From positions 17,564 through 81,563 of the forward strand of contig NZ_QZCS01000019.1 in the NCBI RefSeq assembly GCF_003594915.1: a stretch of 64,000 nt of DNA, written 5' to 3'. Numbering within the stretch: position 1 is the first letter of the stretch; each line of letters starts with the position of its first letter. Both the position numbers and the translations under genes were made by a program. Under the pieces are notes generated by a model that had not been told where the DNA came from, did not search any database, and saw only the letters and a program-made list of their open reading frames with translations. The stretch is from Enterobacter chuandaensis. GTDB lineage: Bacteria > Pseudomonadota > Gammaproteobacteria > Enterobacterales > Enterobacteriaceae. Below, in pieces: positions 58,078 to 64,000 of the stretch.

Positions 58078-60021
58078 CTACCTGCTTAAATCCACCTGAT
58101 AAATCGCGAACCCGATATCATCCGTCGCAACCTTCTTCATCGGATACTGCGCCTTATCCTTAATAAACGCGGCTGCCTTATCGGACGGTGAGGTTTCAAA
58201 GCGGATATCCAGTTTCGTCTCGCTGTGGATTGGCGCAAGTCGCCAGTTGTTGTCCACCGCCGGGTGAATTTCGCCTGCCTTCTTCGACTCCGCGCCGAAC
58301 CACGCCGCCAGCACCGAACGGTTCTCATCTGGAGAAGCAAAGGCGATGTGGCTATCGCCCGTTCCGGCAAACTTGCCGCCGTAGGCGCGGTAGTTATTGG
58401 TCACGACCAGGAAGGTGGCACTCGGGTCAATCGCCTTGCCGTTGAAGGTCAGGTTTTTGATGCGCTCCGCCTGAGGGTTAATAGCCTGACACTCGCCGTC
58501 ATATTTCGCCGGCTGGGTGACGTCAATCTGGTAATTCACGCCGTCGATCACGTCGAAGTTGTAGGTGCGGAAGCCGTCCCAGTTAATCAGCGATTGCGGT
58601 TTGCTGCTGTTCGGATCGATCTGGTTGAACTGCCCGGCGGAGCATTCCAGCCACTCTTTCACCTCTTTCCCCGTGGCTTTAACCACCACCAGGGTATTCG
58701 GGTAGAGATAGAGATCGGCAGCGTTACGGAATGTCAGCTGGCCTTTTTCGACCTCAACATAGCTTGCCGGGTCGTTCTTGCGTCCGCCCACTTTGAATGG
58801 CGCCGCGGCAGACAGCACCGGCAGTTTTGCCAGATCCGGATCGCCCTGAACAAAGTGTTCGGCATAGGCTTTCTGCGCCATGTTGACCACCTGGACGGTC
58901 GGATCGTCCTGCACCAGCGCCAGGAAGCTGTACATGTTGTCGGCGGATTTGCCGATCGGCTTGCTGACGAATTCGCGGGTGGCGTCATGGTCGTGCTTCA
59001 GCACCTCGACCAGCTTTTTATCTTCAACCGCCAGGGATTTTTTAGCCGCCGCGTCGTAAATCGGGCGCGCTTCTGCTTTTGACTGCGTTACTTTCCAGCT
59101 GCCGCCGTCGTTATTCAGCACCAGATCCACCACGCCGAGATGATCGCCCCACATGCCCGGCATCACCGATGGCACGCCGTTGAGCGTCCCTTTCTCAATA
59201 TCCGCTCCTTTAATGCTGGCGAAATCTTTGCCCGGGAAAACAGCGTGAGCGTGACCGAACAGGATCGCGTCAACGCCCGGGACTTCGCTCAGGTAGTAAA
59301 CGGAGTTCTCCGCCATGGCCTGATACGGATCGGCGGAGAGTCCCGAGTGGGCGACAACCACCACCAGGTCTGCGCCTTTCTCGCGCATCTCCGGCACGTA
59401 TTTGCGCGCGGTTTCGGTAATGTCATTAACGGTCACTTTACCGTCGAGATTAGCTTTATCCCACGTCATGATTTGCGGCGGTACGAAGCCGATATAGCCG
59501 ATTTTCAGCGTCTGCTTTTTCCCGTCCTGATCGACAACCTCGGTCTCTTTTATCAGGTAAGGAGTAAAGAGCGGCTTTTGCGTCTTAACGTCGATGATAT
59601 TGGCGTTAACGTACGGGAATTTCGCACCGGCCAGCGCATCGTGCAGATATTTCAGGCCGTAGTTAAATTCATGGTTGCCCAGGTTACCGACGGCATAGTC
59701 CAGCGTGTTCATCGCTTTATAAACCGGATGGATCTCGCCTTTCTTCAGACCTTTCGCCGCCATGTAATCGCCGAGCGGGCTGCCCTGGATGAGATCGCCG
59801 TTGTCCACCAGCACGCTATTTTTGACTTCGCCGCGCGCGGCGTTGATCAAACTTGCTGTGCGTACCAGTCCGAATTTTTCCGTAGGGGTATCTTTGTAGT
59901 AATCGAAGTCCATCATATTGCTGTGCAGATCGGTCGTTTCCAGAATACGCAGATCTACCGTCGCTGCCTGTACGCTCGCTGCAATCAGCGTCGCCAGAAG
60001 CGTTGCACTAAACTTAATCAT
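58078..60021 (-). CDS. cpdB: 2',3'-cyclic-nucleotide 2'-phosphodiesterase/3'-nucleotidase
   Basis: Periplasmic enzyme that hydrolyses 2',3'-cyclic nucleotides from RNA breakdown and then 3'-nucleotides, for nucleotide scavenging. 647 aa: signal peptide ([20 protein letters not shown]), calcineurin-like metal domain (about 22-280; [33 protein letters not shown]) and C-terminal 5'-nucleotidase domain (about 380-560). Start after AGAGGAGT-type site (TCAGAGGAGTCC region read on minus). The upstream in-frame extension is unsupported. Confidence 0.96.
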   Translation of the reverse strand: MIKFSATLLATLIAASVQAATVDLRILETTDLHSNMMDFDYYKDTPTEKFGLVRTASLINAARGEVKNSVLVDNGDLIQGSPLGDYMAAKGLKKGEIHPVYKAMNTLDYAVGNLGNHEFNYGLKYLHDALAGAKFPYVNANIIDVKTQKPLFTPYLIKETEVVDQDGKKQTLKIGYIGFVPPQIMTWDKANLDGKVTVNDITETARKYVPEMREKGADLVVVVAHSGLSADPYQAMAENSVYYLSEVPGVDAILFGHAHAVFPGKDFASIKGADIEKGTLNGVPSVMPGMWGDHLGVVDLVLNNDGGSWKVTQSKAEARPIYDAAAKKSLAVEDKKLVEVLKHDHDATREFVSKPIGKSADNMYSFLALVQDDPTVQVVNMAQKAYAEHFVQGDPDLAKLPVLSAAAPFKVGGRKNDPASYVEVEKGQLTFRNAADLYLYPNTLVVVKATGKEVKEWLECSAGQFNQIDPNSSKPQSLINWDGFRTYNFDVIDGVNYQIDVTQPAKYDGECQAINPQAERIKNLTFNGKAIDPSATFLVVTNNYRAYGGKFAGTGDSHIAFASPDENRSVLAAWFGAESKKAGEIHPAVDNNWRLAPIHSETKLDIRFETSPSDKAAAFIKDKAQYPMKKVATDDIGFAIYQVDLSR

Positions 60022-60211
60022 CAGAGGAGTCCTTTTTTCGATCCGTTCCACAAAAGAGTATGTATCTATCGCTTGTTGCTTACAGAAATGTGAATCCTGA
60101 CAGAAAAAAGCGACCTGAAACCGGAATTGCTTCACAGATAGCGGAATTGTTCACATTACGATATAACTAAAACAAAGAGTTAACCTCACTGCGTTAACAA
60201 AGAGGTGGAAA

Positions 60212-60952
60212 ATGCTAGATAAGATTTGTCAGCTCGCACGGGATGCGGGAGATGCCATCATGCAGGTGTATGACGGTGTAAAACCGATGGAGGTCGTCAG
60301 CAAGGCGGACGACTCCCCGGTTACGGCGGCCGACATCGCGGCGCATAAGGTGATCTTGCAAGGACTGCAGGCCTTAACGCCGGAGATCCCCGTTCTGTCT
60401 GAAGAAGCGCCGCAAAGCTGGGACGAGCGCCAGCACTGGCAGCGCTACTGGCTGGTCGATCCGCTGGACGGGACAAAAGAGTTCATCAAGCGCAACGGTG
60501 AGTTCACCGTCAATATTGCCCTGATTGAGAAGGGCAAAGCGGTGCTCGGTGTGGTCTACGCGCCGGTCATGAAGGTGATGTACAGCGCCGCAGAAGGGAA
60601 GGCCTGGAAGGAGGAGTGCGGCGTGCGCAAGCAGATACAGGTGCGCGATGCCCGTCCGCCGCTGGTGGTGATTAGTCGCTCGCACAGCGACAGCGAGCTT
60701 GAGGAGTATCTGCAGCAGCTGGGTGAACACCAGACCACCTCGATTGGTTCATCGCTGAAATTCTGTCTGGTGGCGGAAGGTCAGGCGCAGCTGTATCCGC
60801 GCTTCGGGCCAACCAACGTCTGGGATACCGCGGCAGGTCACGCCGTTGCTGCGGCCGCCGGGGCGCATGTCCATGACTGGCAGGGCAGGCCGCTGGACTA
60901 TACCCCGCGCGAGTCATTCCTCAACCCCGGCTTCCGCGTTTCTCTTTACTGA
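60212..60952 (+). CDS. cysQ: 3'(2'),5'-bisphosphate nucleotidase CysQ
   Basis: Li-sensitive Mg-dependent phosphatase that removes PAP produced in sulfate assimilation. 246 aa. Inositol-monophosphatase-fold motifs: SEEAP (about 63-67), DPLDGTKEF (about 83-91) and WDTAAGHA (about 205-212). Divergent from cpdB. Its last 7 bp overlap ytfJ. Confidence 0.97.
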   Translation: MLDKICQLARDAGDAIMQVYDGVKPMEVVSKADDSPVTAADIAAHKVILQGLQALTPEIPVLSEEAPQSWDERQHWQRYWLVDPLDGTKEFIKRNGEFTVNIALIEKGKAVLGVVYAPVMKVMYSAAEGKAWKEECGVRKQIQVRDARPPLVVISRSHSDSELEEYLQQLGEHQTTSIGSSLKFCLVAEGQAQLYPRFGPTNVWDTAAGHAVAAAAGAHVHDWQGRPLDYTPRESFLNPGFRVSLY

Positions 60953-61503
60953 GCCAGCAACTTGTGCAGCAGGGCGACAACCTGCTGCACCTCTTCCTGG
61001 GTTAACGCGCCGTCTTTCACCCACTGAACGCGACCGTCCTTGTCCAGCACGACAATCGCCGAGCTCTCTTCCTCAAGCTGCCAGGCCTTACGCGTCACGC
61101 CGTTGCTGTCGACGATAAACTGCGACCACGGGTAGAGCTTTTTATTACTCTCAAGGCTGGAGCGCACAAACATCCCGGAGCCCGGAATGGCGTCATCGGT
61201 GTTCACAATCGTGGTGGTCTGGTAGCGGTCATGGGGGAATTTTGCGGCCTTGATCGCCTCCACCAGGCTGGCATTTTTCTCTTTTGCAGATGTACGACCG
61301 GCAATATGTTGTACAACTCTCACTTTGCCCGCGAGCTGCGCGCTATTCCAGGCTTTATAGCTAAACTTATCATTGTCGAGAATCAATTCTCCCCGGTCAG
61401 CAATGCCGACTGGCGGTACACGTTGTCCTTTTTCAATGCTGTGAGCGGAAGCCCACAGGGGCAGCAGCAGACAAGCTGCTGCAAGGATGTTACGTAGGGT
61501 CAT
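60946..61503 (-). CDS. ytfJ: YtfJ-family periplasmic protein
   Basis: 185 aa with signal peptide ([20 protein letters not shown]) and a thioredoxin-like fold of the YtfJ/TIGR01626 family. There is no CXXC motif in the mature part, so a redox role is doubtful. Function unknown. Converges with cysQ. Confidence 0.9.
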   Translation of the reverse strand: MTLRNILAAACLLLPLWASAHSIEKGQRVPPVGIADRGELILDNDKFSYKAWNSAQLAGKVRVVQHIAGRTSAKEKNASLVEAIKAAKFPHDRYQTTTIVNTDDAIPGSGMFVRSSLESNKKLYPWSQFIVDSNGVTRKAWQLEEESSAIVVLDKDGRVQWVKDGALTQEEVQQVVALLHKLLAQ

Positions 61504-61827
61504 GGCGTTTCCTTATTGTTTGCAGGTGATCCGACCACTTGGTCATACGCTTTTAATCATAAGTGCGATCAATGTGGTTTTCCCGCAATCCCGATGCCAG
61601 TTTGCGGGTGAACGCACATATCCATGAAAAAACGACGGCTTATACTGCTCCCTGTCACGCTTTGCAAAGATTATTCTGAATAATTGTAATCAAACGGTAA
61701 ATAAACTTATGCACACTGGGTAACACCGTAGTTCTGGTCTATAGTCATTGGGCATCAAAATTTGCGCTCAGGACAGTCGGGCCGATTGTGGCACCGCAAG
61801 AGCGTATGATTCGCAGGAGATACAAGA
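61504..61827. other. ytfJ-ytfK spacer
   Basis: 324-bp divergent spacer with no ORF that I can support. It holds CTGTCAC (61652-61658), matching one half of a PhoB box, and TATAGT (about 61740) as a possible ytfK -10. E. coli ytfK is phosphate-regulated; here only a half-box is visible. Confidence 0.45.
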
Positions 61828-62034
61828 ATGAAAATTTTCCAACGCTACAACCCGCTTCAGGTGGCGAAGTACGTGAAGATCCTGTTCCGTGGACGGTTGT
61901 ACATCAAGGATGTTGGCGCTTTTGAGTTTGATAAGGGCAAGATCCTTGTCCCAAAAGTGAAGGACAAACAGCACCTGTCTGTGATGTCCGAAGTCAACCG
62001 TCAGGTTATGCGTCTGCAGACTGAGATGGCTTAA
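61828..62034 (+). CDS. ytfK: YtfK, SpoT-stimulating protein
   Basis: 68-aa protein of the DUF1107 family, [20 protein letters not shown]. In E. coli YtfK stimulates SpoT-dependent (p)ppGpp build-up under phosphate or fatty-acid starvation. AGGAGATACAAG precedes the start. Followed by a bidirectional terminator. Confidence 0.93.
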   Translation: MKIFQRYNPLQVAKYVKILFRGRLYIKDVGAFEFDKGKILVPKVKDKQHLSVMSEVNRQVMRLQTEMA

Positions 62035-62061
62035 CCAACGTGCTATGCAGTAGGTAGTTAG

Positions 62062-62090
62062 AAAAACGGCTCCCGATGGGAGCCGTTGAT
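62062..62090. terminator. ytfK/ytfL bidirectional terminator
   Basis: 10-bp perfect stem AACGGCTCCC/GGGAGCCGTT with loop GAT. Five A before it give a T-run for ytfL on the minus strand; the plus-strand tail TGATGTTT is weaker. Confidence 0.88.
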
Positions 62091-62110
62091 GTTTGTGGAG
62101 ATAGCGCGCT

Positions 62111-63448
62111 TTACGCCGACACCTTCTCTTCCGCATCTGGCAGCTTCGGCACCAGTACGGTCGGTTTGTTGTCGATACGCGTCACCAGCAGCTGGTCGAT
62201 GCGGTAGTTATCAATATCCACCACCTCAAACTTGTAGCCGGAGAACTTCACCGAGTCGGTACGTTTCGGGATTTTACGCAGCATAAACATCATAAAGCCG
62301 CCGATGGTCTCGTAGTTGCCGGACTGCGGGAACTCGTCGATATCCAGCACGCGCATGACATCGTCAATCGGCGTACCGCCGTCGATAAGCCATGAGTTCT
62401 CATCACGCTGAACAATCTGCTCTTCCAGCCCCTGGCCAACCAGGTCGCCCATCAGCGTGGTCATCACGTCGTTCAGGGTGATAATACCCACCACCAGCGC
62501 ATATTCGTTCATGATCACCGCGAAGTCTTCCCCGGCGGTTTTGAAACTTTCCAGCGCTTCGGAGAGCGTCAGGGTGTCCGGCACAATCAGGGTATTGCGG
62601 ATCTGCACGCCGCTGTTGAGCGCCAGGCTCTGGTTTGCCAGCACGCGATTCAGCAGATCTTTGGAATCGACATAACCAATAATGTGGTCGATATCCTCAT
62701 TACAGACCAGGAACTTAGAGTGCGGGTGCTGCGCCACTTTGTTCTTCAGGCTCTGCTCATCTTCGTGTAAATCGAACCAGATAATGTTTTCACGGCCCGT
62801 CATGGAAGAGGGCACGGTACGGGATTCCAGTTCAAATACGTTCTCAATCAGCTCGTGCTCCTGCTTACGCAGCACCCCGGCCAGCGCGCCGGCTTCCACC
62901 ACCGCATAAATGTCGTCAGAGGTGATGTCGTCTTTACGCACCATTGGCAGCTTAAAGATGCGGAAAATGACGTTCGCCAGGCCGTTGAAGAACCACACCA
63001 ACGGGCGAAACACGTACAGACAGAAGCGCATCGGGTTGATGATACGCAAAGCCACAGCTTCTGGCGCAATCATACCGATGCGTTTCGGGGTCAGGTCTGC
63101 GAAGAGAATGAACAGGCCGGTCACCAGCGAGAAGGAGAGGATAAAGCTCAGCTGTTCGGCAAGCTCAGCGGACATGTACTTCACAAAGAGGCTGTAAAAT
63201 GCCGGGGAAAACGCTGCATCGCCCACGATACCGCCGAGAATGGCGACGGCGTTCAGGCCAATCTGCACTACGGTGAAGAACATGCCGGGATTTTCCTGCA
63301 TTTTCAGGATGCGGGTGGCATTGATGTTGCCTTCATCGGCAAGCAGCTTAAGTTTGATTTTACGGGACGCGGCCAGCGAGATCTCCGATATCGAGAAAAA
63401 TGCACTGACGGCAATAAGACAAAGTATTACTAAAATACTGTTTAACAT
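62111..63448 (-). CDS. ytfL: UPF0053/CorC-family inner-membrane protein YtfL
   Basis: 445 aa: DUF21 (CNNM) membrane domain (about 1-195; FFSISEISLAASR, FADLTPKRIGM), two CBS domains (about 210-330) and a C-terminal CorC_HlyC domain (about 345-425). E. coli YtfL has been linked to putrescine export and pH control; related proteins move magnesium. In E. coli msrA lies upstream, but here the upstream DNA is different. Confidence 0.93.
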   Translation of the reverse strand: MLNSILVILCLIAVSAFFSISEISLAASRKIKLKLLADEGNINATRILKMQENPGMFFTVVQIGLNAVAILGGIVGDAAFSPAFYSLFVKYMSAELAEQLSFILSFSLVTGLFILFADLTPKRIGMIAPEAVALRIINPMRFCLYVFRPLVWFFNGLANVIFRIFKLPMVRKDDITSDDIYAVVEAGALAGVLRKQEHELIENVFELESRTVPSSMTGRENIIWFDLHEDEQSLKNKVAQHPHSKFLVCNEDIDHIIGYVDSKDLLNRVLANQSLALNSGVQIRNTLIVPDTLTLSEALESFKTAGEDFAVIMNEYALVVGIITLNDVMTTLMGDLVGQGLEEQIVQRDENSWLIDGGTPIDDVMRVLDIDEFPQSGNYETIGGFMMFMLRKIPKRTDSVKFSGYKFEVVDIDNYRIDQLLVTRIDNKPTVLVPKLPDAEEKVSA

Positions 63449-63634
63449 AGTTTATCCGGCTTCTCGCCAGATCCTCAGAAGGGGAGTTGATACCATTTGT
63501 GTGAAAACACATTGAACGTCAGCTCGTAGCGTTGAGCCGATTATTTCAGCGGGTAGTATAGCGTAAAGAGATGTAAACCTGCCAGAGGTCACATTTTGGC
63601 GCTTAAGAACCGATAAGCATTGTGCTTGGGATTT

Positions 63635-63653
63635 GATGGGAATCATTTTCATT
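63635..63653. promoter_or_regulatory. Fur-like box
   Basis: GATGGGAATCATTTTCATT. On the reverse strand its core TGAAAATGATTCCCA fits the 7-1-7 Fur pattern TGATAATnATTATCA at 11 of 14 positions. It lies about 15 bp before the small ORF at 63668 and suggests iron control of the rightward transcript. Confidence 0.55.
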
Positions 63654-63667
63654 TAAAGAGGGTTTTC

Positions 63668-63781
63668 ATGCATTCTAAACCGGATCTTTATCCAATCTTT
63701 ACACAGCAAAATGTGCATTATCAGGACGGGACGGCTTCCTCTGAACGCTCTTTTATGTGGCTATGTGTCAGTGTCGATTAG
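63668..63781 (+). CDS. Unrecognised 37-aa ORF, possible leader peptide
   Basis: Short ORF starting MHSKPDLYPIFTQQ and ending SFMWLCVSVD, with AAAGAGGGTTTTC placing a good ribosome binding site before the ATG. I do not recognise it. The stop codon sits inside a stem-loop (63778-63793), which is a classic arrangement for a translated leader. It could instead be a free-standing small protein, or chance. Confidence 0.45.
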   Translation: MHSKPDLYPIFTQQNVHYQDGTASSERSFMWLCVSVD

Positions 63782-63834
63782 TTGGAAAACTAAGCGGAGT
63801 CAGCCTTAGGACCCGGGATAAGAATGTGGCTTAG
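63778..63834 (+). promoter_or_regulatory. Overlapping stem-loops after the 37-aa ORF
   Basis: TTAGTT/AACTAA with a GGAA tetraloop (63778-63793). The same downstream arm, as CTAAGC (63790-63795), can instead pair with GCTTAG (63829-63834) or with the CTTAG at about 63805. Alternative pairings of this kind are typical of leader RNAs that sense translation or ligand. No intrinsic terminator T-run follows directly. Confidence 0.4.
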
Positions 63835-63948
63835 CACCGTGCAGTAGAACTATCTGAGGTTTTTATAAGGCTCTTCCTGCTAAAGGCAAATACGAAACAT
63901 GCTTCTAAAGGCCAGAGATAAGCAAATAATAGATCGTTAATGGTGATC

Positions 63949-64000
63949 ATGAAGACCAACCGTGTGGAATCGGGGCAGCATGTGCCAGCCCGCATATATG
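63949..64000 (+). CDS. Start of an ORF running off the window
   Basis: ATG with GGTGATC before it opens MKTNRVESGQHVPARIY and is still open at the window end (17 codons). Too short to identify. The first residues faintly recall the MntH N-terminus (TNYRVES in E. coli), which would fit a metal-controlled leader, but this is weak evidence. Confidence 0.25.
   Translation, partial: MKTNRVESGQHVPARIY

Noticed and set aside
59140..60093. 317-aa ORF opposite cpdB
   Set aside because: Antisense to CpdB, which has signal peptide and metal motifs in the other strand.
63668..63781. The 37-aa ORF as an MgtL, MntS or CorL peptide
   Set aside because: It does not share the proline/acid runs or sequences of those peptides as I know them; left unnamed.
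63778..63834. Retron, M-box or manganese riboswitch
   Set aside because: None of the conserved sequence blocks I know for these could be matched; only generic stem-loops are seen.

Overview
The window is chromosomal DNA from a member of the Enterobacteriaceae, most likely the Enterobacter cloacae complex. The gene order matches the E. coli frd-epmA-psd-orn-mutL-hfq-hflKC-purA-rnr-ula-rpsF-cycA-cpdB-cysQ-ytfL stretch almost throughout. It differs by an inducible ampC-ampR pair next to frdD, and the AmpC sequence is of the ACT/MIR chromosomal type. There is no IS element, prophage or CRISPR array.

Layout. 1-1.9 kb: ampC (truncated by the window edge) and its divergent regulator ampR. 1.9-5.5 kb: frdABCD, fumarate reductase for anaerobic respiration, with an FNR-type promoter. 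5.5-14.4 kb: epmA, yjeM, mscM-psd, rsgA and orn. 14.5-15 kb: two identical tRNA-Gly(GCC) genes. 15-28 kb: queG divergent from the nnr-tsaE-amiB-mutL-miaA-hfq-hflX-hflK-hflC cluster, then yjeT and purA. 28-32 kb: nsrR-rnr-rlmB. 32-37 kb: an accessory MHS-family transporter, a frameshifted aidB and a Cache-domain chemoreceptor. 37-46 kb: small DUF1471 proteins, yjfP and the complete ula regulon for L-ascorbate (ulaR, ulaG, ulaABCDEF). 46-48 kb: the rpsF-priB-rpsR-rplI ribosomal operon. 48-58 kb: two DMT exporters, ytfB, fklB, cycA, ytfE, a Tsr-like chemoreceptor, an AraC-type regulator and qorB/ytfH. 58-63.5 kb: cpdB, cysQ, ytfJ, ytfK and ytfL. 63.5-64 kb: a stretch I do not recognise, with a Fur-like box, a 37-codon ORF with a good ribosome binding site, and overlapping stem-loops. 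It looks like the leader of a gene that starts near or beyond the window end.

Internal connections. NsrR (28.2 kb) should repress ytfE (52 kb), which has a near-consensus NsrR palindrome in its promoter. UlaR (38.8 kb) probably acts on two 16-5-16 palindromes placed 242 bp apart, about 23 helical turns, between ulaG and ulaA. Hfq (22.4 kb) may help GcvB-type control at the cycA leader. Both chemoreceptors carry sigma-28 promoters and so belong to the flagellar regulon.

Oddities. aidB has lost two bases near codon 22 and is probably a pseudogene. The Tsr-like receptor keeps the amino-acid-binding arginines but has Ala where Tsr has Thr156. REP/BIME elements sit at the 3' ends of at least six genes. 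The most open question is the unexplained leader-like sequence at the right end.
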